From Lunularia cruciata (lineage: Eukaryota > Streptophyta > Marchantiopsida > Lunulariales > Lunulariaceae): DNA of 64,000 nt. Of the stretch, positions 10,438 through 22,245 are shown one piece after another; position 1 is the first letter of the stretch, and every line of letters starts with the position of its first letter. Under the pieces are notes generated by a model that did no database searches, was not told the DNA's origin, and was given only the letters and a program-made list of their open reading frames with translations. Location of the stretch: positions 71,438,333 to 71,502,332 of the forward strand of contig OX419756.1 in assembly GCA_948567375.1 (NCBI GenBank), written 5' to 3'. The position numbers were made by a program, and so were the translations under genes.

Positions 10438-10803
10438 ACCCCGCCACGTGCCAATACCACCAAGTGACAATACCAACTAAGCACCACCCACTAATGTAAC
10501 TCTAATCGAGATAACTACACTAGGGGAAAGGGCAACTTGTAACCTGCCATCATAACACGTACTCTCACGGTCTGCAGGTCATCACTTCTTGCCTCACCGG
10601 AGAGAAACAAAGGTAGTCTAACTGGTCATCACTCTAGCCTCACCACCGAGAGCACACTAGAGCACCAACGCTCAAAGTCAAGGCACCTCACACAAACGTG
10701 GTGCACAAACAAGAAGCAGAGAATGGAGGGGGTCCAATCACAAGAAATCTAAACAAAAACCCTCAATCTCATAACACAACACATGATTGACTCTGCCACC
10801 ATT
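10438..10803 (-). promoter_or_regulatory. leader and primer-binding-like site of the DNMT-bearing element
   Basis: This untranslated leader lies between LTR and gag. Three bases from the presumed LTR end the - strand reads TGGTGGCAGAGTC (10789-10801), in the place of a tRNA primer site. It resembles, but does not match, the TGGTATCAGAGC site complementary to initiator Met tRNA that many plant elements use. Confidence 0.5.
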
Positions 10804-12191
10804 TGGCATTTGACATAAGAGAAGTTCATATCTAAGTCCTAAACTACCAAGATCACCAAGAATGGGATCAAATTGCCTCTCCTAGCCAAAGCTACATGGG
10901 TATAGATAACAGTGGCATAGTCACTAGGACAACAAGTGAGGGTGGACCAGTTGGCTAGGGCACCAGTCTAGGAACAAGAGATCTAGGGGTCAAACCCTAT
11001 TGCGCACAATCTATCAAGAAAGGCAGATTTTGCCAACCAATGACCAAGATCTACTGTAAACTAGCTAGCCTCACGCTAGCAAGCTGGCTTGCTGGCCCTT
11101 CAGGCCCTTTGTAGCCTCTCATAGCCCTATGCCTCGAAATGCCAAAATTCAGCCAAATGAGGCATTTCTTGTTGCCACTTCAAACCTCCTCCAAAATTGG
11201 AGAAACTTCTCCAAATCTGCAAAAGTCCTCCAAACTAGCAAAACTCCTCCAAATTTGGCCAAAATCTGACGTAAATTCCAACCAAAATCTAACGTAAACC
11301 CTAAAGTTGGTTGTCCGCCAAATCCCCCGCTAACTTTCCACTTGAGCCAAATTGACAACAAGGGTTTCTCCAAATCACAAATTCATGAGAATAGCTTCAC
11401 AACTCCACCTTCAATTTAACTTTCTGAGCCCAACTCGTAGCAAATTGGTCCTGCCTTCACCTCTTGAGCTCAAAATCACAACCACTACTCGAAATTGCTA
11501 CTTCTTTGCTCAAAATTTGGCCAACGCTTCCGCACACCATCTACCTTACTGCCAAATCTATATCAATCAAATGAGCTTCTACATACTAGGGAAACACTGA
11601 ACTTCAATTGAGCTACCAACGATCCATTGAGCTTGGGGATACCACCAACACTCACAGTTACTGCACCCGATTTCCCCTGACTTCACTTCTTTGATGTAAT
11701 CAGATTGCTTACCACTCTCAACTCAACTCAACTCAGATCAATACTTGATCTGTCACTCTATAAATTGCCAACAACTGGACATTGATTACAGTCAAGCCAC
11801 ACCCATTCAAGCATAGAGAATCCAAGTGACGTTTGCCGGCCTCTGTCCACCATAGCCAAGAACTCGAAGGCTCAACATCAGAGAAGTGAGCTCTCTAGAG
11901 CTCACTTCAAAACTATATCCCTTGGACTTGAGCTAGCTCTGAAACCCTAACGGTCCCACTGACGGCACACTTGATGGTGCAAACGGTGCAAAGTGACGGT
12001 GGGCCCCACTATGAAGTCAGTACCTCAAACACAAAATCTGATCGTCAGAAAGTAGTCTCTGAGAAACTACTAAAATAACTCTAACTACTATCACTAGAAC
12101 TCCAGTGTTTGAGCATCTAGATGCGGCACTACAAATGGCGTGACAAAGCGCAACTCACACATAAGTCATACATGAACTCTAAAGTGCCACA
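10804..12191 (-). repeat. 5' LTR of the DNMT-bearing element (about 1.39 kb)
   Basis: On the - strand it begins TGTGGCACTTTAGAG (12191 downward) and ends near 10804 in CA, just before the primer-like site. Its first ~480 bp (11716-12191) is repeated at 12218-12744. No coding sequence is seen in it. The far boundary rests on the adjacent primer-like site and on alignment of the two copies. Confidence 0.65.
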
Positions 12192-12744
12192 ATAATCAGT
12201 TCTTCATCAACTCAAATCAACTCAAATCAGATCAATACTTGAACATTCACTCACAATCTACCAACACTTGGACACTAATTATTGTCAAGCCACCCCTACT
12301 CTAGCTAAGAGATTTCAAGTGATGCTCATCGGCCTTATGTCCACCATAGCCAAGAACTCAAAGGCTCAACATTAGAGAAGTGAGCTCTTTGGAGTTGCAG
12401 TTCCAAGGTATACCTCTATTTTGACCTAGATCTCCAACCCTAATGGTCTTACTAATGGCACACCCAATAGTGTAAATAGTGCAAGTGATGGTGGATCCTA
12501 CCATGTAATGAGTACCTTGAACATGAAATCTGACCGTCAACAAGTTGTCTATGAGTAACTACCAAAATACATATGATTCTCAACACTACTACTCCAATGT
12601 CCGAGCAATCTAGGTGTGATGCTACAAATGGCGTAGAGTTATCATGCATCTATACATCGCTCCACAATATACACTACTATCAACATCATACACTATAGAA
12701 GCACAACTTACACATAAGTTATACATGAACTCTAAACTGCCACA
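12192..12744 (-). repeat. second LTR start segment, tandem with the first
   Basis: Parallel blocks are easy to see: CAACTCA runs, GATCAATACTTGA, GTCCACCATAGCCAAGAACTC, GCTACAAATGGCGT and CATAAGTCATACATGAACTC occur in the same order as in 11716-12191. On the - strand it starts TGTGGCAG right after a purine tract (AGGAGGACAAT, 12745-12755), as a 3' LTR would. Either it is the truncated 3' LTR of the upstream copy, or the two copies share one LTR with a duplicated first part. Confidence 0.7.
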
Positions 12745-12921
12745 ATTGTCCTCCTAGTTGGCGGTTAGATTCCTCTAACTCCAAATAGCCATCTAGTCCA
12801 AGTATATGGTATATCCTATGGTGAGAAAAGATCAAGAGGCCAGGTGCTATTGAGCCCCATTATTAGTTGCTTGTCTACAATCTATACCGTATAAAGGGTG
12901 AACTAGCTATAGGTCAAGTAC

Positions 12922-13056
12922 ACATAGGACATATAACCACCATCCTTGAGGAGCCACCATAAGGAGAGGAGTCAAACATGCCATATGCCATCCTCTCAAA
13001 CAACTATCACACACCACCATAGAAGTAGCTCCACCAAAAGAGCCGTATAACATACA
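12922..13056 (-). pseudogene. PHD finger downstream of integrase
   Basis: PHD fingers are C4HC3 zinc folds that often read histone H3 tails. The - strand frame (ORF 12907-13194) has VCDSCLRGWHMACL, and metal-ligand spacing matches the family exactly: C-x2-[Y]-x11-C-x2-C-x4-H-x2-C-x14-[Y]-x2-C. Two ligands read Tyr instead of Cys, each explicable by one G-to-A change (TGC to TAC, TGT to TAT). It sits between integrase and LTR, where chromoviruses carry a chromodomain. Short repeats (CACAATGGTG, 13130-13165) lie just upstream. Confidence 0.72.
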
Positions 13057-13266
13057 CCACAAGCTTACACCTACAAGTGCCAAGCTTGGGTCCATAGTGC
13101 CATCAATGTTTGTGAGGTTTAGGTGCACAATTCCGCACAATGGTGCACAATGGTGCACAATTCCGCACATGATCCTTCTAAACAACACCATCATCTCCTT
13201 TTAATACAAGGACTCCAAAAGGCAAAACCTCACTCACTCTCAAGATAGTGCGGCATGTAGTAATGT

Positions 13267-13999
13267 TATAATACTCCGAGGATAGGAGAAGAGAGAAAAC
13301 ACAGACTTCACACTCAAACATTCGATGCCTCAAAGGAGCACCTTCTCTTTATTATATAGACAAAAAGGATCTCCTCCAAGGAACCTCCACCATAGGATTA
13401 GGCACACAGATAGGTGACATGTCAGCAAGCTCCACCCTTGGATTACTTACTTGGATGGGTGACATGTCGGTCTAGGTCCTATCTAGTTGGTCAAAAAAAC
13501 TTTGACCAGAGGGAATCTTTTAGGGAATCTTCCTATAAGAGTCTCAAAATCATGTAAGGTACCATTGGAAAGCTCTCGATGAGACAAACCAGGGAGGAGG
13601 GAAGGCTCAATTTTCCTCCATTGGGGGGCTATCAACACATTTTTGAGGCCTAATTCATCCGTTTAGGCCTCCAAAATTCCCTTCAAAGATTTCAAGCATA
13701 TTTTGGTTCCTACTCTATTAGTAGAAGTCCTTGCTTGGTGAAACCTCTTTCTGATCTATTTAGTCCATCATGTGAAACATCCTTCTAGATGTTACCAAAC
13801 TAATTCTCACCTTTAAATCATATGTCTAACTATTGGTTCTAAGGTTCTCAAGTCCATTTTGGTTTCTGCCCTATTAGTAGAAGTACTCTTTTGGTGATAC
13901 TTCTATCTGATCTATTTTGACCATCATGTATAACATCATTCTAGATGTTACCAAACCAAATTTCACATCTAGATCATATGGCTAGCTCTTGGTATTACA
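13267..13999 (-). repeat. solo LTR, family A (733 bp)
   Basis: It is the reverse complement of the LTR at 4181-4911 over its length, with the first TG mutated to TA. Flanks read AATGT (13262-13266) and AATAT (14000-14004), a 5-bp target duplication with one transition. No internal element sequence is attached, so it is a solo LTR inserted in the second DNMT-family copy between integrase and PHD finger. Confidence 0.88.
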
Positions 14000-15300
14000 A
14001 ATATCAAATGTTGTCAATGTTATCTGCTATAGATATACATAATTGCATAGATGAAATCGTTACATTGAGTGTCTAAAACCTCCTCATTGAATAGTACCAT
14101 AGAGTAAGGTATCTCTATGTTAAGAAATCACCAAGTTCTCAAAGACCATTAGCATCACTATCCAAAAGATCTCTACCTATTGAGAACAAGTGCTCATCCA
14201 TACATTTGGATCATCCAAGTCCAAAACTATAGTAGCATCTTAAAAAATGGATATAGGTAAATTTGGATCTTGTCTATAGAGTGTAAAGTATGGAGAGAAG
14301 GATGCTAAGGAGGCTTGTAGTCCAAACCAATAGCCCATGGCCAACCAAGGTAATTGGAGATCGTAATCTCTTAGGGGGCCTCTCTACAAACCATACTTTT
14401 GCAATTCTCTCTTCACCATTTGAATCACTCTCTATGGTAAGCTATCTCTCTCAAGGTGATCTTGAGAGGTAGTATAATGATCAATCAAAGCCTTGTCACA
14501 CAAGACCTGAAACTCTCCCAGGAAGTTTATACCTTGATCAGTCAAAACTTCAATTGGTGAACCCGATCAAAAGAACAAAAGTCAAAATTACCCAATCTAG
14601 GAACAAGTAAGCCATCCCTTCACTAGACTTGTCAGGAAGTGCCACCAATTCAATCCACTTGGAGAAGTGCTTCACCATAACCAAAACATACCAATGATGT
14701 CTCATAATCAATGACAAAGGTCCAGTAAAAGTCTAAACTCCAATAGTAACCCAACTCCATGATAGGTTATGAGTGTAACTATGGTATAGGAGCATTAAAT
14801 GATGCTCTAACTTGGTCATGAACCACCTCAAGCAACAAATTGCTTTACATTGGTCTGCATACTACACCACCAATAATGACTTTGGAGTAAGCTATATGTA
14901 TGCTTCACTCCAAAATATCCTAGCTCCTCATGAGCATGACGGACCAACTATGGTCTCTAGGATAGAAGTGGTACTACTTGCACTCTATCATCCTCCCACA
15001 CACAAAGAAGTTGTTTTTCCTCTAATATGAACCACCTAGCTTGCTGAAGAACATGGTCTCTCTCCTTGGCCCCAACTGTGCTACCCACAACACCAATGCA
15101 AAGATAATCTATCATGAAGATATCATCATGAATGTCTCGCTGAACTATACCATTATCTCCACTCTCTAGATTTATAACCTCAATAACTCTTCCTATATGC
15201 ACTACAATAGATACCACTAAAGCCTCAAAAATATACAAAGAAAGGTAGATGTATGCTAACCTAGCACCATCTCCTCATTTGTCTCACCATGCCAACATGC
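14000..15300 (-). pseudogene. integrase remnant of the second DNMT-family copy
   Basis: Around 14470-14580 the - strand reads PIEVLTDQGINFLGEFQ, then ALIDHYTTSQDH: the second catalytic Asp block of a Ty3/gypsy integrase. Around 14800-15240 weaker - strand sequence fits the zinc domain and start of the core, heavily mutated. The frame is broken repeatedly. Confidence 0.7.
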
Positions 15301-15339
15301 TCTAGTCTAATCCTACTGCTTGGGACATGGATTTTGACT

Positions 15340-16560
15340 CAACCCATCTGTATTTTGGTTCACCACTCTAGGTCTATGAATAACCATGAAATCAGACTCT
15401 TGTAAAATCAAAGCCCATCGTGCAACTTTCCTTGAAAGCTTATCGGACTCCATTAACCACTTCAGTGGTTGATGATCAATGATGAGAGTAAAAGGGTTAC
15501 CAAATAGGTAACATTGGAAATGTGCTATTGCTCATACTTCTGCAAAGCACTCTCCCTCATATGAACTATACTTTGCCTTTGCTAAATTATTGGTGTGACT
15601 AGCATAGGCCACCATAAACTCCTTCTCCTCATCATCATGATGGTTGAGCACTACTCCAAGCCCCAATGTACTCCAATCAATGTGAACCTGAAATGGTCAT
15701 CCTCTGACCAGTCTCCTAAGAATAGGAGTAGATGTCAACCTTTCCTTGAGCTTTAGAAAAACTCTCTCTTTCTCATCTCCCCAGCCCCACTCCTATGTAA
15801 GCTTGGCCACCTTTGTCAAGGCCTTGGCAATGGTACTAAATCCTTTAACATAACAGCAATAAAATTTCACCAACCCAAGGAATGCTCACACTCAACTCAC
15901 ATCTATAGGTCAAGAAATACATGCTTGCAACTTGCACCTTGCACCTTGCTCTGCTGAACACCAAGTCCTCTAGGGTAGATAGTGTGACTCAAGCTACTCA
16001 TAGAAGAATCTAACTTCCCAAGATGTAGTTTGAGTCCATGAGATCTCAATCTCTCAAACACCTCCAACAGATGTCTCTCATGCTCCTCCATAGTAGTGCT
16101 ATAGACCAAAATGTCATCAATATAGCACCAAGCAAAATCCAAGCCTACTAGGATCTTATCCATGATCCGTTAGAACTCGGCAAAATTGTTTTTTAACCAA
16201 AGTGGTAAGAACATCCACTAATATAATACATCCTTGCCATGAAGATCAATAGCTTAAGCATTTGGACTTATCCTCCTCCATGATCAACAATTGATAATAT
16301 CTTGCTTGAAGATCCAAAGTATTGAAGACCTTTGCATGTTGTATTGCATCAAAGATCTTGTTTAGTGTAAGCATGGCATACTGATCATCCCTAGTTTGTT
16401 GGTTGATAGGACAATAATCTCTACACATCTGCCTATCTATGTAGTTGCCATGCATATCTTTCTTGGTTGGCATCACTATAGTTGAAGCATACTCTCCATG
16501 TGAAACCTCTACTAAACCAGCCTCATAAAGGTCTTACTCTTAATCAATGCTCTCCATGTC
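15340..16560 (-). pseudogene. RT and RNase H of the second DNMT-family copy
   Basis: The - strand blocks include MCRDYCPINQQT (about 16430), VFNTLDLQA, YIDDILVYSTTMEEHER (about 16070-16125, catalytic Asp pair intact), HTIYPRGLGVQQ, and RNase H ending LIIDHQPLKWLMESDKLS (about 15430-15485). Sequence closely follows 4912-5990, and 15490-15530 shows the uninterrupted site into which the chromovirus jumped in the other copy. Frameshifts and stops are frequent. Confidence 0.85.
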
Positions 16561-17060
16561 ACTACATTTGTATGGGCATCAAAAAACTGGTGTATCACTA
16601 GTCAACTCAATCCAAATACCAGGTCCTTTCAAAGCACCCAAATCTATCATATTGAAGGAAAAAAAATTCATGTAGCTCCTCAAGAACCTCCAAAGTCTCT
16701 ATCTTTCTCCTCCTATAAGCTTGGGTCCAAGATCTAGCTCCTCCCAAGTATCATCTGTAATTGATGTTGGAGTGGAAGACATACAAAGTGACTGCTACAC
16801 TGGGCCCTTGGGAGCAATAGTATCAAGCCCCCAACCACTAGAGATCCAAACCTCAATGTGGAAAATTCCCTTTGCTCTGGCTACAAGCTTTATGCATCCT
16901 CTATCTGCATCTCAAGTAGACCAAGGATGTAATCCAAGTAGACCACGCTCACTTGGATGGACCCTAAGTAGACCTCTCTCACTAGTGCCATTGGTTGCAT
17001 TCCAAGAATACTTGGCCTTCTTGGTCCATCACCCCTAGCATTGTGCTTGTATTGTCTAGG

Positions 17061-19598
17061 TGCAATCTAGGTGCAATGCTACAAATGGCGTGATAGAATT
17101 GGTGCAATTTCTCCAAAAAAAAAGTGCAAATCAATATTCCATTGTAATGCACACCAATTGATGGTGAAGCAAATTAAAAAATGTATGGAGAGAAGGATTT
17201 TAGTGATGGAAGAAGCCATGGACAAAAATACTAGAATGTGAAATTGATAGGCACAATTAAACACAAAGTTGGAGTGATGATGAATTTGCACTTGATGAAA
17301 ACAAGATAATAATGAAATGGTGGGATTTCTTACAATCAAGTTGATATTTGGTAGGAAGGAATGAAACTTATTGCACTACTAATTGCAAATTGGTTTTTTT
17401 GAGGTCTTGACTCTTTTGCCTTCAAAAAATTAGTTAAGATGGACTTGCAGTCCTTTCATCAATTTCTTAATGAGGTGAGGTGTTTGGAAATGACTCATGC
17501 ATGACAAACACTTGTTTGGCCACAACTTTCTATAGCACTCGACAGGTTTGGTCACAATGGAAAACAAGTGTATGTGGCTAAGGGCATGAGTTTATGAAAG
17601 ATAAGCGCTTGTTCAACCATCAGTTATATAGAAAGAGTCATGAAGGCCATTTTGTCTATTCTTGGAAATGAGGTGGTATGGCCTAATTGAGAAAAAGATC
17701 AAGAATTTCCAAAAAAAAATTGCCACAAAGGGATTTTGAGGATATATTGGATTGGTGGATATGACCTTATCCCTATTAGCACATAGGCCAAAAATCAATA
17801 GAGAGATTTATTTCAGTAGAAAAGTTTTATTTTCTATCAATGGGCATGTTGTATGTGATTACATGCTACAAATTATCCATTTCAATGCATGTAAATCATG
17901 AGAGTTTGAATTGTTCTTGAGTTTTTTCTATGCTTGAACTTTGCTCTTGTTTTGTCCTTGTTAGTATGATTGATAGTTAGTCCTTGGGTTATTGTAGTCC
18001 TGGTTTTATTAGTAGTCCTTGAAATTATACTAATTGAGTCATTAGACAAGGATGCCGAGGTGGTGTCATGACATGACTTGTATCAAGAAATCTTTGATAT
18101 GGAACAATTGAGCAGCAAGGTGAGAATAGTTTTGTTAGTAGTATTTACTAGGAGACTTGGGGTACATCCCCATGGATCACTTAGTCCCCTTGTTTAAACA
18201 TCCATGCATTGAGGCAAAAAAAAGAATTTTAAAAATGGGTTGCAAAAGCTAGTGTATTGAACAAGATTGCATAGGTGTGTTGAAGGTAAGATGGCATTCT
18301 CTATGCAAACTAAGTAATCAATTGAAGACCATGAGAGGGTGGAGTTGTGAGAGGAGGTAAAGAGATATTGCAATTAACGATTATTTGCCCAAGGAGTGAG
18401 GATGGTAGCCCATTAGTGGAGATTGAGTTTTGCATGAGGAAGTCTGACTTATTGGAGAGGGAGCGCCTTGTCTTTGAGAGGGAGAGAGATCTAGCTGAGC
18501 AAGAAGGTCAATTTAGGACCCAAGAGAGTGCACATGTACATATGATAGGTGAGTTAGATAGGGTCATGGTAGAGAGATATGCTCTTGCTGAGGATACTTG
18601 GCTTCATGATTTTACTAGAAGAGTTATGTATTACAATGGGATCGTTAGAGGAGCCTTAGAGAGCTGAGGACAAGTCTGAGGGTAAGAACATTCAAGTAGG
18701 TGTGCAAACTCAGATTGGCTACATAGAGTGTCACTCACCATACTCAGACCAACTATGTAGAGAGTGAGACTCAGCCTATTGATGTAGAGATGCAATCCCA
18801 TGTGACATAGACCAAGCCACATATACATGTAGAGCCTACCGCACAGCCTAGTGTGATTGAGCAGGATATGGATATTATAGTTTGGAGACCCCATTCCTCA
18901 CATTGCATCTCCCACCTTACTTTTCACATCCATGTGAGGAGATAGAGTGGCTTGAAGCAAGGAAGATGACACTAAAGGACAAGATTTGAGACTTGCCTAA
19001 TTACAAGAGACCATGATGAGAGCAAGACATTTCATTCCTCACATAGTGTTTGCGCATGAGAAGAGGAAGAAGATTCTAGTTTTGGATGTTGGTTGTCTTT
19101 TAGACATATGGTATGGTGAAATAGTCCTCTTTACACCCAATGGAGAGCCTTTGTGGAGCAATTAGGGTGGTCACTTTTTCCAAGCAGGAGTACATTTGCA
19201 TATGTAGCATGGCCTAGAGTTAGAGAGTTTGTGGAGTATTGTTGTAGATGGTTTGAGAGTATTATTTGAACCAATAGCACAAGGGTAGAGGGTGAGCACC
19301 TCCTCTAGTGCATTTAGGATGAGTTGTTTTATATTTGGGGGTCCACATAGTGGAACGCCTTATGGCCTTGCTTGATAGAAAGGATGGTTACTTGGACATC
19401 AAGAGAAGTTTCACACATAGACCATATATTGTATTTACCGCCCTAGATCTATCACTATATGACATTTTGATAGTTGATATTTCATCCCTTCCTTATTGTA
19501 GGAACCATCCCCATGGGTATTATCCATCCACTTCAATTTACTCTTTTCTTGAAAAATAGAGGACACTCTCCTACTTTAGTAGGAGATTGTACTCTTGA
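17061..19598. other. intergenic, one charged ORF, no recognised gene
   Basis: AT-rich sequence follows the truncated element. A + strand ORF at 18347-18667 (106 codons) is rich in Glu/Arg (LLERERLVFERERDLAEQEG) and would be helical, but I recognise no family and upstream and downstream frames are closed. It may be retroelement debris. Confidence 0.4.
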
Positions 19599-20205
19599 TG
19601 TAATACCATTAGCTAGATAGATTATCTAGAGGTGGAAATTGGTTTGGTAATATCTTTGGGGATGTTATATATAATGGTCTAAGTAGATCAAATAGAGTTA
19701 TTACCAAAAGAGTACTTCCATTAATAGAGCAAAGGCCAAAAACACCTTGAAAACTTGAGAGCCAATTTTGGAGGCCTAAACAAATGAATTAGGCCTCAAA
19801 ATAGAAGATTTCTCTTCTTCCAAGGGTAAATACATTGCCTTTAACCACCCCACTCCCTCCTCCATCTCATCAAGTGCTTTCCAATGGTACCTCGTCTATG
19901 TTGTTTTGAGCTTCCTATAAGGAGATTCTCCAAAGATTCTATGTGGTCAAACTTGTTTGACTAACCAAATAGGACAAGGATCAACATGTCACCAATCCAT
20001 GTAACTAATCTAAGGGTGACACTTGTTGACATCTCACCAATCTATGTATTTGATCCAAGGGTGTAGTTCTCTTTGAGTGAATCCTCTTTGCTATATAATA
20101 AAGACAAGATTTGTTCCTTTGGGACATCATAGTATTGAGAAATGAAACCTTATGTTTCTTCTCTTACGTTGCTCTTGGGATTTCTTCTATCCTTAGAACG
20201 TTACA
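19599..20205 (+). repeat. solo LTR, family A short form (607 bp)
   Basis: It begins TGTAATACC and ends GTTACA. It shares with 4181-4911 the blocks GGTTTGGTAA, GGAGGCCTAAAC.AATGAATTAGGCCT, CTATATAATAAAGA and the end. Flanks CTTGA (19594-19598) and CTTGG (20206-20210) look like a 5-bp target duplication with one transition. It is ~125 bp shorter than the 4181 form and more diverged, so older or another subfamily. Confidence 0.82.
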
Positions 20206-20288
20206 CTTGGGAGCTCCATAAGATAGATTTAAAGGACTTCAAGAAAAAGGAGTGGACTTTAGGTAATCTTAGAGAGTATAGTCTTTTA

Positions 20289-20796
20289 TGGACTATAATA
20301 ATATGGAGTTTACTGACGATTTAGTCAAGGTTAAAGAAGTAGCAAATAGGCCAAATTCACCTAGAATATCACAAAAATATCTAGGAAGCTACTTGGTACC
20401 TTCCAAGTATTGAATAACATGCATGCCAAGTGGTGACTTCCGGGAAGTTTCTTGGAAGCTTATTGGCTAGCTTAGCTTGCACTCCAAGTAAATAGCTTGT
20501 AGAATGAAGCTTCTTGGGAAATTTCCAACTAGCTTAGCTTAGCTTGCATGCCAAGTAGACTGCTTCTAGAAGGAAGCTTCTTGAGGAACTTCCCGGTTAA
20601 CTTGGCTTGCACTCCAAGAAAATTGCTTTAGAGAGTTTCTTGAGAAGCTTCTCAAGAGCCTTGTATGCTCTACATAAATACCAAGGCCTAAGCTCATGCT
20701 AGGCATTTGGAGTTTCCTTCATTCAAGTGTCTCAATGTGATTTTCCACACCGCTCTGCCATTCTCTTATTTCTCTCCTCGATCTCAGTCTTTTACA
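20289..20796 (+). repeat. LTR, family B (about 508 bp), solo or fragment
   Basis: It is the inverse of the LTRs at 23593-23947 and 28378-29345: shared blocks include ATAATATGGAGTT, CTAGCTTAGCTTGCACTCCAAG, AGCTTCTTG and the end TCTTTTACA. It contains internal duplications of a ~60 bp unit (ACTTCC/AGCTTCTTG with TTGCACTCCAAG), which explains its greater length. No attached coding region was recognised. Confidence 0.65.
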
Positions 20797-20799
20797 TGG

Positions 20800-21999
20800 A
20801 CCCTATATGTGCTCGACTGAGTGGGATTGGATGTGGGCATATAATCCAGTATTTTTCCATGCACACCTCTATAGGAGGCTTGAGGAAGCACTAGCACATA
20901 CTGTATATTGGCTACATCAAGATGCATGATAGCTTATGATTCTATTATATTTAGCGTTGTGATCACTTGTACGTATTTATATTCCTCTTGCACTTTTCAT
21001 TATTTTTGCACATTTATATTTATGTATTATGAATTATATATTTTCTTTTCTTTTATATACTATAAATTGTACATATAATTTAAATATGGAATAATATTAG
21101 ATGAATTATGTATTATGTATAAGGCTTCCACTCTCATATTTTGAATTTATAAACTAGACATTGTATATCTCACAAAATATATAAACTATACATTGTATAT
21201 TTACATTACCTGGTAGAGAATATATATATATAATGGAGATCCTAAACAATCATTTTTCTTACTAAACAATCCTTGAAGTTTATTGCTCTCACATTTATAT
21301 ACATCTTTAAAACACATCTTTGAAATTTGCTAATATAATAAGTGTATATATAATTGAGATCCTAAACAACCACCTTGAACTTTCATTTTACACTTATATT
21401 TATATATAATTCTCACATATATATATCTATCGAGAAGATCTATTTGAATTTTACTAATATAATTTTCTTCTAACATGTGATTACATTCTCACAAATAACT
21501 TAAAATTTTTAATCCAATCAAGCTACTCTAACATTTCTAATCCAATCAAACTATTTATAACATAATCTAATCACATCAAACTAATTATAACATAATTTAC
21601 CTTATTATTTAATCTCAAATTTATTTATTATTTAAATTTAAATTTTACATATATTATATCATAACATATAAAACACAACGTAGCCTCTTAGTTAATCTTA
21701 CATTTACTACATTTTAAATTTTAAATTTTACACATACTAAATTATAACATAGAAAAGATAACTCAGCCTATTAGTTAATCTTATATTTATTACATATTAA
21801 TTTTATATTTTACATATATTATGTTCTGACATATAAAACATAACTCAGCCGCTCAATTAATCTTACAAATTTTAAATACATTATATTCTACATGTGCAAT
21901 ACAACAAAATACTTTGATATATCAAATCATTTATATTTCAAAAAAATTTTATATTTATCATTTAACCCTTATCTTATCTACTGCCTCCCAAATAATCTC
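20800..21999. repeat. AT-rich intergenic DNA with about 90-bp imperfect tandem repeats
   Basis: Very AT-rich. Between about 21640 and 21880 a unit near 90 bp (TTAATCTTACATTTA ... TTTTACATATATTAT ... ACATATAAAACA.AACTCAGCC) recurs about three times with divergence. No coding signal. Confidence 0.6.
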
Positions 22000-22007
22000 C
22001 TATGCCC

Positions 22008-22245
22008 CCAAACAAACCTCTATTGAAATCTTATGCCCACAAACAAACCCCTATTGGAATGCATCCTAACTCAAACAAACCTCCACTATACCGCACCTTG
22101 ACCCAAACAAACCCCACCCACATTGCATCCCTACCCCGACCTAAACAAACCCCACCAAAATGCACTCACATCCAGACAAATGCTGACAAGAATGCAGACC
22201 AACCTGAACAAACCCCAACAAGACCAACCTAACCTGGCCAAAACC
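22008..22245. repeat. minisatellite-like C/A-rich repeat
   Basis: The motif CCCAAACAAACCCCAC(C), separated by variable ~15-20 bp spacers containing TGCA or GCATCC, recurs at least six times, with strong strand asymmetry (almost no G). Short ORFs here are by-products of the repeat. Confidence 0.7.

Larger units (their letters stand above)
4912..12191 (-). mobile_element. DNMT-bearing Ty3/gypsy retrotransposon (copy 1), degenerate
   Basis: Read on the - strand from a 5' LTR (10804-12191) through a primer-binding-like site, gag, CCHC knuckle, protease-like ORF, a DNMT3-like methyltransferase, RT and RNase H, until it is cut at 4911/4912 by the chromovirus. Integrase and 3' LTR would lie left of the window. 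The order gag-protease-methyltransferase-RT is unusual. From memory, methyltransferase-bearing retrotransposons have been reported in dinoflagellates and the charophyte alga Klebsormidium; I know of no standard land-plant example. Confidence 0.88.
12192..17060 (-). mobile_element. second copy of the DNMT-family Ty3/gypsy element, 5' truncated
   Basis: Its RT, RNase H and linker match those of the copy at 4912-6500, in the same orientation. It lacks gag, protease and methyltransferase; the match ends near 17060, followed by ~35 bp of LTR-like sequence (GCTACAAATGGCGTGATAG, near 17070). It keeps integrase and a PHD finger, and is interrupted at 13267-13999 by a solo LTR. Confidence 0.8.

Noticed and set aside
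13120-13165. Short CACAATGGTG repeats as a possible regulatory array
   Set aside because: Only about three units, and they are explained by the coding frame leading into the PHD finger.
20800-22000. Possible organelle DNA insertion (AT-rich)
   Set aside because: No mitochondrial or plastid gene sequence is recognisable; the AT-richness is explained by decayed tandem repeats.
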